Assembly (NCBI RefSeq): GCF_018361265.1
Contig: NZ_JAFLNH010000001.1
Span: 930,001 to 994,000 of the forward strand
DNA: 64,000 bases
Direction of reading: 5' to 3'
Origin: Mycobacterium sp. SM1
GTDB lineage: Bacteria; Actinomycetota; Actinomycetes; Mycobacteriales; Mycobacteriaceae
Below are positions 17,697 to 27,449 of this stretch, in pieces (positions within the stretch are counted from its first letter, which is position 1; each line of letters begins with the position of its first letter). A model generated the notes under the pieces. The model saw nothing but the letters and a program-made list of their open reading frames with translations. It was not told the origin of the DNA and ran no database searches. The translations under genes and the position numbers were made by a program.

Positions 17697-19361
17697 TTAG
17701 GCGATGTCGTGGGCGGCGCCGCGCCCCGCGGCGCGGCCGGAAAAAATGCAGCCCCCCAGAAACGTTCCCTCCAGCGACCGGTAGCCGTGCACCCCACCGC
17801 CGCCGAACCCGGCGACCTCACCGGCCGCGTACAGCCCATCCAATGGGGTGCCGTCGGCCTTGAGCACCCGTGAGTCCAGGTCGGTTTCCAGCCCACCCAG
17901 CGTCTTTCGGGTCAAAATGTGCAGCTTGACCGCGATCAACGGCCCCGCCTTCGGGTCGGTCAACCGGTGGGGCGCCGCCACCCGTCCCAGCCGGTCACCC
18001 AGGTAGCTGCGAGCGGCCCGGATCGCGATGATCTGACTGTCTTTGCTGAACCGGTTGGCGACCTCGCGGTCGCGCGCGGTCACCTCGGCCTCCACCGTCG
18101 CGTAGTCCACGGGCGCCACATCGGGCAGCTTGTTCATGGCGGAAACCAGCTCGCGCAAGGAGTTTGCCGTAACGAAGTCAGCTCCGCGGTCAAGGAAGGC
18201 CCGCACCGGGCCCGGGGCGCCGCGCCCGGCCCGGGAGCGCAGCAACTCGCGCACGCTGCGCCCGGTCAGATCGGGGTTCTGCTCTTGCCCGGACAGGGCG
18301 AACTCCTTCTCGGCGATCCTGGCGTTTAACACGAACCAGGTGTAGTCATAGCCGGATTGGGTGATGTACTGCAGCGTGCCGAGGGTGTCGAAACCGGGGT
18401 AGAGCGGGGCCGGCAACCGCCTGCCTTCGGCATCCAGCCACAGCGAGGACGGACCGGGAATAATGCGGATCCCGTGGCGCGGCCAAACCGGGTCGTAGTT
18501 GGTGATGCCCTCGGTGTAGTGCCACATCCGGTCACGGTTGATCACCCGGGCACCGGCCTTCTCGGCGATGCCGATCATCCTGCCGTCGACGTGGGCCGGT
18601 ACCCCGCTCAGCAGTTGCTCGGGAACCCGGCCCATCCGCCGCGGCCAGTTCTGCCGCACCAACTCGTGGTTACCACCGATCCCGCCGCTGGCAACGATCA
18701 CGGCGGACGCGCGGAATTCAAATTTCCCCACTGCTTTTCGTGACGACTCTACCCCCCGCGGTGCGGTCGATGGCTCGAGCACTGTCCCTCGGACCCCCGT
18801 CACCGTGCCGTTCTCAACGATGAGCTCGTCAACCTGGTGACGGTGCAGGAAGCGCACCGTGGACCGGCCTCGCAGCCGGCGGGCGAAGATCTCGACCAGC
18901 GCCGGCCCGGTGCCCCAGGTGATGTGGAAGCGTGGCACCGAATTGCCGTGCCCGCGTGCGTCGTAGCCGCCACGCTCGGCCCAGGCCACCAGCGGGAAAA
19001 TCTGCAGCCCGCGGGCCCGCAGCCAGCTGCGTTTCTCCCCCGCCGCGAAATCGACGTAAGCATGCGCCCATTGGCGGGGCCAGTAGTCTTCGGGACGATC
19101 GAATCCTGCCGCGCCTAGCCAGTCCTGCAGCGCCAGTTCGTGAGTGTCGCGGATGCCCAGACGCCGCTGCTCGGGACTGTCAACGAAAAACAGACCACCA
19201 AAAGACCAGAAGGCCTGGCCACCGAGGTTGGCGCGGCTCTCCTGGTCGACGATCAGCACTTGCATGCCGCGGTCCACCAGTTCGCAGGCGGCCACCAAGC
19301 CGGCCAGCCCGGCTCCGACGATGATGACGTCAGCGGCTGACCCGGCCCCGGAATCGCTCAT
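17697..19361 (-). CDS. FAD-binding dehydrogenase (KstD-like, Rv0785 homologue)
   Basis: This 554-residue flavoprotein of the fumarate reductase/3-ketosteroid dehydrogenase family has an N-terminal Rossmann motif DVIIVGAGLAGLVAACEL at about residues 11-28 and a second FAD motif near the C-terminus (LDGLYAAGEVAGFGGGGVHG). It contains GGIGGNHELVRQNWP and LARG-like loops of the family. The substrate is unknown; steroid 1,2-desaturation is possible but not shown. It is the Rv0785 counterpart by sequence and position near purS-purQ. Confidence 0.88.
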   Translation of the reverse strand: MSDSGAGSAADVIIVGAGLAGLVAACELVDRGMQVLIVDQESRANLGGQAFWSFGGLFFVDSPEQRRLGIRDTHELALQDWLGAAGFDRPEDYWPRQWAHAYVDFAAGEKRSWLRARGLQIFPLVAWAERGGYDARGHGNSVPRFHITWGTGPALVEIFARRLRGRSTVRFLHRHQVDELIVENGTVTGVRGTVLEPSTAPRGVESSRKAVGKFEFRASAVIVASGGIGGNHELVRQNWPRRMGRVPEQLLSGVPAHVDGRMIGIAEKAGARVINRDRMWHYTEGITNYDPVWPRHGIRIIPGPSSLWLDAEGRRLPAPLYPGFDTLGTLQYITQSGYDYTWFVLNARIAEKEFALSGQEQNPDLTGRSVRELLRSRAGRGAPGPVRAFLDRGADFVTANSLRELVSAMNKLPDVAPVDYATVEAEVTARDREVANRFSKDSQIIAIRAARSYLGDRLGRVAAPHRLTDPKAGPLIAVKLHILTRKTLGGLETDLDSRVLKADGTPLDGLYAAGEVAGFGGGGVHGYRSLEGTFLGGCIFSGRAAGRGAAHDIA

Positions 19362-19388
19362 GGCGCTACAGGGTAGTAAACCCGGGGA

Positions 19389-20093
19389 TCAGGCGGCGTC
19401 GAGAATCGCCCCGTCGGGCTCCCACCGGTAGACCGTGGCTGCGCAACCGTGCATCAAGGCCAGGTCCACCGCATCCAGCATCGCCTGCGATGGCCCGGAC
19501 TTGCGCAGGTGCCGGGCCGCGACCGCGAGCCGGACGATCCCGCCGCGGCGGGCGACGCGCTCTGCGGACAGCACCAGCATCCGGCACCACCAGGGCTCCG
19601 CGAGGAAGCCTTCTCCGATACCGAGGACCCGGGCGCGCACCGTGGTGTGCCGCACCAAGTCGGTGATCCCATGCAAACCGGCTAACAGACGAAAGCCGTT
19701 GCGCGGCAGTGCTTTAACAGTACCAGGAGACACCACCCAGCCCGGTGCCGCAAACAGCCGGGTGCGCAGTCCGAGGTGCTCGAGCACCCGGTCGGCAGCC
19801 ATCAGGCGCAAGTTTGCCTCGTGGGCGGGCAGCAGCGCGAACTCGCCCCGAAGTCTCTTGGTGGCCGCCTCGTCATAGCCGTGCAACACGATCGCGTCGC
19901 CGCGGGCGCGCCGCGCGGTCAGCCACGCGACGGTGCCCGGATCACGCTCGAGCGCGTACCCGCCCTTGAGCCGCGGCGCCACTAGCAACGACATCGGCAC
20001 CGAGCGGGCGTCCATCTGCGCGCAGAACTCCTCGACGTCGGCGAGGGTGTGTTGGCCTATCCCCGAGACCGAGACAATCAATTTGCCAGGCAC
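19389..20093 (-). CDS. DUF2334-type polysaccharide-deacetylase-like protein (Rv0784 homologue)
   Basis: This protein of about 234 residues begins VPGKLIVSVSGIGQHTLADVEEF and has a deacetylase-like core (GDAIVLHGYDEAATKRL, FAAPGWVVSP). The metal-binding His-Asp pattern of NodB-type enzymes is only partly visible (HGYDE). The GTG at 20093 was preferred to the 302-residue frame from 20297, because the extra N-terminus overlaps the emrB promoter region and looks non-coding. The function is not established. Confidence 0.75.
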   Translation of the reverse strand: MPGKLIVSVSGIGQHTLADVEEFCAQMDARSVPMSLLVAPRLKGGYALERDPGTVAWLTARRARGDAIVLHGYDEAATKRLRGEFALLPAHEANLRLMAADRVLEHLGLRTRLFAAPGWVVSPGTVKALPRNGFRLLAGLHGITDLVRHTTVRARVLGIGEGFLAEPWWCRMLVLSAERVARRGGIVRLAVAARHLRKSGPSQAMLDAVDLALMHGCAATVYRWEPDGAILDAA

Positions 20094-20270
20094 ACCCGCA
20101 GTCTGGCGATCGCAGGTGTACAAATAGTGACAAACACGCAGACGGCAGGTGTCCAACCCAATCCCATGGTCAGCTAAGCTGTCGGCGCGCTCGCCGTGGC
20201 GACGGCAACGTCCGGGCATCGGCCGCGGTCTGCGACCAGAAGGGGTGACGAAAGCCGTGCCGCGGGGCTG

Positions 20271-20309
20271 CTCCGATGGCACATTCCGATGGCACACTCC
20301 GACGGCACA
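20271..20309. repeat. three tandem 13-bp repeats upstream of the EmrB-type gene
   Basis: CTCCGATGGCACA, TTCCGATGGCACA and CTCCGACGGCACA follow one another without spacers, 43 bases before the transporter start. They lie in the divergent promoter between the DUF2334 gene and the exporter gene, and could be a regulator-binding array or a slipped-strand duplication. Confidence 0.75.
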
Positions 20310-20351
20310 TTAGGTTTGGTCAGCTAGCTAATCGACGCTACCCTCGAACCC

Positions 20352-22028
20352 GTGGCACACCGCGGCGTCAATCCCCCGGCCCGGAAACCGCCAGCACCCA
20401 CACCCAGCGGACACTCCTCCGGCCCCGCGCACGGTGGGGCTCCCAGCGGCGCGGTCCCGGCTCGGGACGTCGCGACGCAAGACCGGATCTACCCCGACAA
20501 GCTCGACGCCCGCCTGCTGCGGATCGCCGGTGTGTGCGTGCTGGCCATGATGATGGCGATTGTGGACACCACCGTCGTTGCCGTGGCCCAGCGCACATTC
20601 ATCGCCGAATTCGGCTCCACCCATGCCGTCGTCGCCTGGACGATGACGGGCTACACCCTCGCGTTGGTCACCGTGATCCCGCTGGCGGGCTGGGCGGCCG
20701 ACCGGTTCGGCACCAAAAGGCTGTTCATGGGTTCGGTCACCGCGTTCACGGTGGGCTCGCTGCTGTGCTCGATGGCGCCGAATATCGTACTGCTCATCGC
20801 ATTCCGGGTGGTGCAAGGCCTCGGTGGTGGCATGCTGATGCCGCTGGCCTTCATCATTTTGACGCGGGAGGCGGGTCCGAAGCGCCTCGGCCGCCTGATG
20901 GCGGTACTGGGCATCCCGATGCTGGTCGGCCCGATCGCCGGCCCGGTCCTGGGCGGCTGGCTGATCGACACTTACAGCTGGCCATGGATTTTCCGGATCA
21001 ACCTGCCGATCGGTGTGATCACCGTCATACTGGCGGGGATCGTGTTCGGCAGCGATCGCCCGGTGCCGTCGGAAGCATTCGACTTCGTCGGGATGCTGCT
21101 GCTGTCGCCTGGCCTGGCGACGTTCCTCTATGGGGTGTCATCCATCCCGGCCCACGGGACGGTCGCCGATCGCCACGTGTGGATGCCGGTGATCGTCGGC
21201 GTGGCGTTGATCAGCGGATTTGTTTTCCATGCCCTCTACCGCGCCGATCACCCGCTGATCGACTTGCGGCTGTTCAAGAATCGCGAAGTCACCGCCGCTA
21301 ATGCGGCGCTGTTGTTCACGGTGGTGGCGCTTTTCGGCGTCGGGCTGCTGCTCCCGAGCTGTTTTCAGCAGCTGCTGCACCAGACGCCGACGCAGTCAGG
21401 GGTGCACCTGATGCCGGAACGGCTGGGCGCGATGCTGACCATGCCGATCGCCGGGATGGTCGTCGACAGGCATGGCCCGGGCAAAATCGTGCTGGCCGGG
21501 ATCACGCTGATCGCCGCGGGCATGGGCACCTTCGGCTACGGTGTCGCGACGCAAGCCGGATACCTGCCGATACTGCTGACGGGGCTGGTGATCATTGGCC
21601 TGGGCCTGGGGTGCACCATAATGCCACTATCGGCGGCGGCGGTGCGCACCCTGGCCCCGCCGCACATCGCGCGCGGCTCGACATTGCTCAGCGTCAACCA
21701 GCACGTTGCCAGCTCGCTGGGCGCCGCGTTGATGTCGGTGATACTGACCGGCCAATTCAATCGCAGCGAAAGCATTACCACCCTAGACAGACTCGAGAGT
21801 CTGCACGGAAGGGTACGGCGCGGGGTGCCGCCCGACCCGTCGATGATACCGGGGCGAGCCCTTGGCCCCCACTTCATAAATACGGTGTCGCACGACCTGT
21901 CACATGCCTACACCACGGTGTTCGTGGTCGCCGCGATCCTGGCGGTGGCGGCCTACATCCCGGCGGCCTTTCTGCCGAAGAAGCCCATTCCCGCGGCAGC
22001 GGGTCAGGGGCCGATGCCGCTGCCGTGA
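20352..22028 (+). CDS. emrB: EmrB/QacA-type drug:proton antiporter (Rv0783c homologue)
   Basis: This is a 558-residue major-facilitator transporter of the 14-helix DHA2 family in the cytoplasmic membrane. Motif C-like sequence appears as GIPMLVGPIAGPVLGGWLID, motif A as GWAADRFGTKRLF, and the start of helix 1 as VLAMMMAIVDTTVVAVAQ. The N-terminal 50 residues are proline-rich and cytoplasmic. Substrates cannot be inferred. The ATG at 20352 follows the 13-bp repeats. Confidence 0.92.
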   Translation: MAHRGVNPPARKPPAPTPSGHSSGPAHGGAPSGAVPARDVATQDRIYPDKLDARLLRIAGVCVLAMMMAIVDTTVVAVAQRTFIAEFGSTHAVVAWTMTGYTLALVTVIPLAGWAADRFGTKRLFMGSVTAFTVGSLLCSMAPNIVLLIAFRVVQGLGGGMLMPLAFIILTREAGPKRLGRLMAVLGIPMLVGPIAGPVLGGWLIDTYSWPWIFRINLPIGVITVILAGIVFGSDRPVPSEAFDFVGMLLLSPGLATFLYGVSSIPAHGTVADRHVWMPVIVGVALISGFVFHALYRADHPLIDLRLFKNREVTAANAALLFTVVALFGVGLLLPSCFQQLLHQTPTQSGVHLMPERLGAMLTMPIAGMVVDRHGPGKIVLAGITLIAAGMGTFGYGVATQAGYLPILLTGLVIIGLGLGCTIMPLSAAAVRTLAPPHIARGSTLLSVNQHVASSLGAALMSVILTGQFNRSESITTLDRLESLHGRVRRGVPPDPSMIPGRALGPHFINTVSHDLSHAYTTVFVVAAILAVAAYIPAAFLPKKPIPAAAGQGPMPLP

Positions 22029-22115
22029 CCCGCATCAGCCTTCGAACAGCATCCCCGCGATCCGCTCGACAGTTCGCTTCGGATCGGCGGCCTTCACGCG
22101 GGCATTGACGGGTCA

Positions 22116-22271
22116 TTGAATCACGATGGAGGTCTGCTGCTGCCCGCCACCCGGGTCGTGGCGGCCATCTGCCTACTGCTGCTGATGCTGGCGATGTTCC
22201 CCGTCAACGTCTACGCGGCCCGCATGCCCAACCCGCCGAAGTCGATGACGACGCGGGATGACGACGCGGCT
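22116..22271 (+). pseudogene. DoxX-like membrane protein, C-terminal fragment
   Basis: The short frame LLLPATRVVAAICLLLLMLA followed by MFPVNVYAARMPN resembles the last transmembrane helix and tail of DoxX-family proteins. There is no matching upstream part, and the frame then runs into the 3' end of ptrB. It looks like the leftover end of a deleted gene. Confidence 0.35.
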
Positions 22272-24414
22272 ACCCCTGCGCACGGCTATAGAGGTCGTCT
22301 TCCTGGCCGCTGCCGTAGTGGTCGCGATCGGCGGCGGCTAGCAGCCAGGCGTATTGGAAGGCCGTTTCCTTCCAGCGCTCGTAGCGGCCACTGACCCCGC
22401 CATGCCCGGCGCTCATCTGGGTTTTCAACAGCACCGGGTTGTCGTCGGTCTTGGCGTGCCGCAGCGCCGCGACCCACTTCGCGGGCTCCACATAGTGCAC
22501 CCTGGTGTCGTGCAGCGACGTCATTGCCAGGATCGGCGGATAGGCTTGGGAGGTGATGTTCTCATACGGTGAATACGACTTCATGTAGAAGTAGACATCG
22601 CTGTCGCTCAACGGGTTTCCCCATTCCTCCCATTCGGTGACCGTCAACGGCAACGAGGGGTCCAAGATGGTGGTCAGCGGATCGACGAATGGCACCTGCG
22701 CCAGGATTCCGGCGAACAGCTCCGGTGCCATGTTGGCCACCGCGCCCACCAAAAGCCCACCGGCGCTGCCGCCCATGGCCACCAGGTTTTGCGGCCGGGT
22801 CAGCCCCGTGCTCACCAGGTGCTTCGCCACGGCGATGAAGTCGGTGAAACTGTTCTTTTTCTCGAGCAACTTGCCGTGCTCGTACCACAGCCGACCCATC
22901 TCGCCGCCGCCACGGACATGGGCGACGGCGAACACCATCCCGCGATCCAGCAGTGAAAGCCGCGCGATGGAGAACCGCGGGTCCTCGCAGATCTCGTAAG
23001 CACCGTAGCCATACAGCAGGGTTGGAGCGGGGAAGGCGATACCCGTACGGTGCACGATCGACACCGGAATCCGAGTGCCGTCCTTGGCGCGGGCCCACTC
23101 CCGCCGCTCGGTGTAGTCCTCGCGCCGGAAGCCGCCCAGCACCGGCTGCTCACGAAGCAACGTGCGCTCACCGGTGCGAAGATCGATGTCATAGACCTGC
23201 ATTGGGGTCACAAATGAGGTTGCGCCAATGCGCAGTTTCGGTGAATCCCAGATGGGGTTGGGCCCCAGGCCGACCGACATCAGCTCAGAGTCAAAGGCGA
23301 TCTCCTCGGGCTGTCCGTAGCTCCCGTCGGGAGCGATAGGCCACACTTGCAGACGGGGCAACGCCTCACGCCGGTAGCTGACCACCAGGTGATCGGCGAA
23401 AGCATCCACTCCGTCCAGCCGTACATCATCACGGTGAGCAATCAGGGTGCGCTGCCTAGCCGGATCGCTCACCGGAGCCTCCGCCAGGGTGAAGTTAATC
23501 GCATTATCGTTGTGCAGCAGTAAAAACCGATCCTCACCACTAACGACCGCGTGCTCCACCGAGTATTCGACGCCCTCCCGTCGTGGCAGCACGACGGTGA
23601 ATGTGCCGTGCGGGTCGGAGGCATCCGCGTAACGCACCTCGGAGGTGACGGCCGATCCCGAGACGATCAGCACGTAGGAGTCGCTGCGGGTCCGGCCCAC
23701 CGCGAGCCAAAACCGTTCATCGCGCTCGTGATACACATCCTCGGCCGGCTCACCGGAGCCGAGCCGATATCGCCACACGGTGTCGGGACGCCACGCCGCG
23801 TCTAAGGTGACGTAGTACACGGTGCGGTTGTCGGTTGCCCAGGTGACACCGGGCCCGATGCCCACAATCTCGTCTGGGTACCGCTCCCCCGTACGTAAGT
23901 CCTTGAAGCGCAGCGTATATCTCTCATCGCCGACGACATCGACCGAGTAGGCCAGGATGTTGCCGTCGGGGCTGACGCTGGCCGCTCCCAAGGTGAAAAA
24001 CTCATGCCCCTGGGCTTCGTCATTCTCGTCGAGCATGACCTGCTCCCCAGGTATCTCGGTGTCCTCATCGAATTGCGGAGGTTGCCAATCGTCTGGACCT
24101 GCCACCGGGCACCGGCATTGCACACCGTACTGCTTTCCCTCGAAAGTACGTGTGTAGTACCACCATCCGCCCCGTCGGGTCGGCACCGACAAGTCGGTTT
24201 CCTTGGTGCGTGTCTTGATTTCATCGAAGATTCGCTGCCGCAACGGCTCCAAGTGGGCGGTCATCTGCTCGGCGTAGTCGTTTTCAGCTTTTAGGTAGCT
24301 GATGACGTCGGGGTCGGATTTGTCGCGCAGCCATTCGTAGGGGTCGATGAGAACATCGCCGTGGAACTCACGCCGGCTTTCGACCCGCTTGGCGACAGGG
24401 GGGGCGCCCATCAT
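22270..24414 (-). CDS. ptrB: protease II (oligopeptidase B), S9A family
   Basis: This 714-residue prolyl-oligopeptidase-family serine peptidase normally cleaves after Lys or Arg in short peptides in the cytosol. The N-terminal beta-propeller spans about residues 70-410. The catalytic domain has the nucleophile Ser in [13 protein letters not shown], the Asp in [13 protein letters not shown] and the His in [15 protein letters not shown]. tuberculosis has this gene split into Rv0781/Rv0782; here it is a single frame. The start overlaps the purC stop, so it is coupled to purC. Confidence 0.94.
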   Translation of the reverse strand: MMGAPPVAKRVESRREFHGDVLIDPYEWLRDKSDPDVISYLKAENDYAEQMTAHLEPLRQRIFDEIKTRTKETDLSVPTRRGGWWYYTRTFEGKQYGVQCRCPVAGPDDWQPPQFDEDTEIPGEQVMLDENDEAQGHEFFTLGAASVSPDGNILAYSVDVVGDERYTLRFKDLRTGERYPDEIVGIGPGVTWATDNRTVYYVTLDAAWRPDTVWRYRLGSGEPAEDVYHERDERFWLAVGRTRSDSYVLIVSGSAVTSEVRYADASDPHGTFTVVLPRREGVEYSVEHAVVSGEDRFLLLHNDNAINFTLAEAPVSDPARQRTLIAHRDDVRLDGVDAFADHLVVSYRREALPRLQVWPIAPDGSYGQPEEIAFDSELMSVGLGPNPIWDSPKLRIGATSFVTPMQVYDIDLRTGERTLLREQPVLGGFRREDYTERREWARAKDGTRIPVSIVHRTGIAFPAPTLLYGYGAYEICEDPRFSIARLSLLDRGMVFAVAHVRGGGEMGRLWYEHGKLLEKKNSFTDFIAVAKHLVSTGLTRPQNLVAMGGSAGGLLVGAVANMAPELFAGILAQVPFVDPLTTILDPSLPLTVTEWEEWGNPLSDSDVYFYMKSYSPYENITSQAYPPILAMTSLHDTRVHYVEPAKWVAALRHAKTDDNPVLLKTQMSAGHGGVSGRYERWKETAFQYAWLLAAADRDHYGSGQEDDLYSRAQG

Positions 24415-25304
24415 GCGCCGGGGCCGATCCAGTCGTCGAAACTCCGGCCGGAAATCCGCTCGTAGGCCTCGAGGTAGCGCTTCCGGGTGGCCGCGATGAC
24501 ATGATCCGGAAGCGGGGGTGGAGGCGCTGAGCCGGTTCGGTCCCAGCCCGACTCGGCGCTCATGAGCCAGTTGCGGACGAACTGCTTATCGAAGCTGTCC
24601 TGAACGACGCCGGCCCGATACCGCCGGGCGGACCAGTATCGTGACGAGTCGGGGGTGAAGATCTCGTCGGCCAGCACCAGAGTGCCATGGGAGTCGAGAC
24701 CGAATTCGAATTTGGTGTCGGCGATGATGATTCCTTTCGTCAATGCGTGGTCAGCGGCCCGCGCATAGATCTGCAGGGTACGGTCCCGCAATTGGTTGGC
24801 GCGCACCGCCCCGACCATCTCGATCAGCCGCGCGAACGGAATGTTCTCGTCGTGTCGTCCCGGCGCCGCTTTGGTCGCCGGGGTGAACAGCGGCGAGGGA
24901 AGCCTGCTGGCCTCGACCAGGCCCGGCGGCAAGCGGATACCGCAGACTTGACCGGTCCGCTGGTAATCCAGTAGCCCCGATCCGGTCAAATAGCCGCGCG
25001 CCACACACTCCACCGGGAGCATCTGAAGCTGTCGCACCACCAGCGCGCGCCCGAGCACCTCATCGGGGATCCGCGGGTCGTCGGGCGGCCCGGCCAGGTG
25101 GTTGGGGACTTCAACGAGGTTGAAGAAGAACACGCTCATCGCGGTTAAAACGCGGCCCTTGTCCGGGATGGTGCTGTCGAGCACGTAGTCGAACGCCGAG
25201 ATCCGGTCGGTCGCCACGAACAGCAGGTGCTCGTCGTCGATGCGGTACAGCTCGCGGACCTTGCCGCTGGCCAGATGCTGGTAGTCGGACAACGCCGGGC
25301 GCAC
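24411..25304 (-). CDS. purC: phosphoribosylaminoimidazole-succinocarboxamide synthase
   Basis: SAICAR synthase joins aspartate to CAIR with ATP in purine synthesis. The 297 residues match Rv0780. Motifs include the ATP-binding [10 protein letters not shown] near the N-terminus, [27 protein letters not shown] and [17 protein letters not shown] at 25304 (V-R-P-A-L-S-D-Y) is the correct start; the same frame is open to 25784 but the extra part is antisense to the TehA-like remnant. The stop overlaps the ptrB start. Confidence 0.96.
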   Translation of the reverse strand: MRPALSDYQHLASGKVRELYRIDDEHLLFVATDRISAFDYVLDSTIPDKGRVLTAMSVFFFNLVEVPNHLAGPPDDPRIPDEVLGRALVVRQLQMLPVECVARGYLTGSGLLDYQRTGQVCGIRLPPGLVEASRLPSPLFTPATKAAPGRHDENIPFARLIEMVGAVRANQLRDRTLQIYARAADHALTKGIIIADTKFEFGLDSHGTLVLADEIFTPDSSRYWSARRYRAGVVQDSFDKQFVRNWLMSAESGWDRTGSAPPPPLPDHVIAATRKRYLEAYERISGRSFDDWIGPGA

Positions 25305-25399
25305 CGGGTCAGCGTATCGGGTGGCTCTGTGGCCACCCCGCAGCCACACCGCCGGCCCAACAAGGCCCAACAACGGCCCATCAAGGCCTGAACGCCCAT

Positions 25400-25980
25400 T
25401 CAGTGCCTTAGCGCTCGCCGTAACCGCAGCAGCCCGGCGACGACCACGATCAGCCACGCCGCCAGGGCGTTCCAGAAGAACACCAGCGAAACCGTTCGCA
25501 GCGACCGTAAACCCAGTTCGGTCGCCATGGCATGGGTCGCCGCCGAGTACATGCCGAGCGGAAACACCAGCGCCCACCACACCCCGGCGAACCTCAGCAC
25601 CTCGGACCGCCGGCTGATGCGGTGCAGACCGAAATAGATCAGCGGCGGTATCCACACGGTGGCCAAAGTCCAGGTCACCACGGTGGCCGCGCGCATAGGG
25701 CCGGACAACCAGCCGGAAGCCATGCGGCGACGAAGGTGAACAGCCGCAGCGTGACATCCGGATCCGTGAGATCCCAGACGGCAAGACGACATTCGGCGAC
25801 GGCGGTAGCGACCGCCAACGCGACGAGGGCTACGAGGGCGAGGATGGCCAGAGCATCGAGTGCGCCGCTGATTCGCGTGTAGTGGTGAACGCGGGCGGCG
25901 ATCGACAAGACACCGGTGGCCATCACCGCGGCGAACACGTCGGGTGTCGGCGCGAGTCCCCGAAATCGAGCCCCGGCCAT
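25400..25980 (-). pseudogene. TehA/Mae1-family (SLAC1-type) transporter, broken
   Basis: The N-terminal piece (MAGARFRGLAPTPDVFAAVM to about 25700) and the C-terminal piece ([20 protein letters not shown] to 25400) are in different frames. They total only about 195 residues, whereas family members are about 320-380. A frameshift and an internal deletion have removed several transmembrane helices. The family carries malate, tellurite-related or other anions; this copy is unlikely to work. It replaces the Rv0778-Rv0779c region found between purC and purB in M. tuberculosis. Confidence 0.7.
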
Positions 25981-25990
25981 CACGCCAGAG

Positions 25991-27409
25991 CTAGAGGATC
26001 GTTTGCGGCGCGTACTTCGCCGCATCCGGGTAGCGGGCGACCAGGGCGTCCACCGCGGCGACCACTTGGTCGACTTGGTCGCCGGCGGCGCCGGTGAACG
26101 CCTGCTGGTCGGCCAGCGCGGCGTTCAGCGCCGCCCGGTCCAGCGGCAGCCGCGGATCGGCGGCCAGCCGGCTCATCAGGTCGGGCTCGCCGGCGTGCTC
26201 GCGCATCGCCAACGCGGCCGCCACCGCGTGTTCTTGGATCACCTGGTGCGCCGCTTCCCGGCCCATCCCGGCGCGCACCGCGGCGATCAGCACCTTGGTG
26301 GTGGCCAAAAACGGTAGATAGCGGTCCAGTTCGCGGGCGATCACCGCCGGGTAGGCGCCGAACTCGTCGAGCACGGTCAAAAAGGTCTCGATCTGCCCGT
26401 CGACGGCAAAGAAGCTGTCCGGCAGCGCCACCCGCCGCACCACCGAGCAGAACACGTCCCCCTCGTTCCACTGGGCCCCGGCGAGCTCGGCCACCATCGA
26501 GGCGTACCCGCGCAGCACCACCTGCAGGCCGTTGACCCGTTCACAACTGCGGGTGTTCATCTTGTGCGGCATCGCCGAGGACCCGACCTGCCCCGACGCG
26601 AAGCCCTCGGTGACCAGCTCGTGTCCGGCCATCAAGCGGATGGTGTGCGCCAGCGAGGATGGCCCCGCGCCCATCTGCACCAGCGCGGAGACCACCTCGT
26701 GGTCCAGCGAACGCGGGTAGACCTGCCCGACACTGCTCAATACCGTTGGGAATCCGAGAAAGTCGGCAACACGTCGCTCGAGGGCCGCCAGCTTTGCCGG
26801 GTCGCCGCCGAGTAGGTCCAGCATGTCCTGCGCGGTGCCCATCGGGCCCTTGATGCCGCGCAGCGGGTAGTGGTCGATCAGCTCCCGCAGCCGCTTCAAC
26901 GCGATCAGCGTCTCCTGCGCGGCGGAGGCGAACCTTTTACCCAACGTGGTGGCCTGCGCAGCGACGTTGTGACTGCGCCCGACCATCACCAGGTCGCGGT
27001 AGGCGACCGCCCGCTCGGCCAGCCGGGCCGCCACCGCGACGCCGTGGGAGAACACCAGCTCCAACGATCGGCGGATCTGCAGTTGCTCGACATTTTCGGT
27101 CACATCACGGCTGGTCATCCCCCGGTGAATGTCCTGGTGGCCGGCCAGCGCGTTGAACTCCTCGATGCGGGCCTTGACGTCGTGGCGCAGCACCCGTTCA
27201 CGCGCCGCGATGGCAGCCAAATCAACGTCTTCGAGCACCCGCTCGTAGTCGGCGATCGCGCCCGGCGCGACGTCGACACCAAGTTCCGCCTGCGCCCGCA
27301 GCACCGCCAGCCACAGCCGCCGCTCCGCGACGACCTTGGCCCGTGGCGACCAGATCGCCGTCATCTCGGCGCTGGCGTAGCGCTCGGCCAGCACATCGGG
27401 GATGCTCAC
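25991..27409 (-). CDS. purB: adenylosuccinate lyase
   Basis: PurB cleaves SAICAR and adenylosuccinate, releasing fumarate, in purine synthesis. The 472 residues carry the fumarase/aspartase-superfamily signature GQVGSSAMPHKMN (around residue 280), GRSHNVAAQATTLGKR, and HDVKARIEEFNALAG. The length matches Rv0777. The start at 27409 is a GTG or ATG-like codon giving MSIPDVLAERYAS. It is divergent from the DUF429 gene. Confidence 0.96.
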   Translation of the reverse strand: MSIPDVLAERYASAEMTAIWSPRAKVVAERRLWLAVLRAQAELGVDVAPGAIADYERVLEDVDLAAIAARERVLRHDVKARIEEFNALAGHQDIHRGMTSRDVTENVEQLQIRRSLELVFSHGVAVAARLAERAVAYRDLVMVGRSHNVAAQATTLGKRFASAAQETLIALKRLRELIDHYPLRGIKGPMGTAQDMLDLLGGDPAKLAALERRVADFLGFPTVLSSVGQVYPRSLDHEVVSALVQMGAGPSSLAHTIRLMAGHELVTEGFASGQVGSSAMPHKMNTRSCERVNGLQVVLRGYASMVAELAGAQWNEGDVFCSVVRRVALPDSFFAVDGQIETFLTVLDEFGAYPAVIARELDRYLPFLATTKVLIAAVRAGMGREAAHQVIQEHAVAAALAMREHAGEPDLMSRLAADPRLPLDRAALNAALADQQAFTGAAGDQVDQVVAAVDALVARYPDAAKYAPQTIL

Positions 27410-27449
27410 ACCGAGTCAGCTTACGGTCGCGGTGCGGCAAGCTAGGGCA

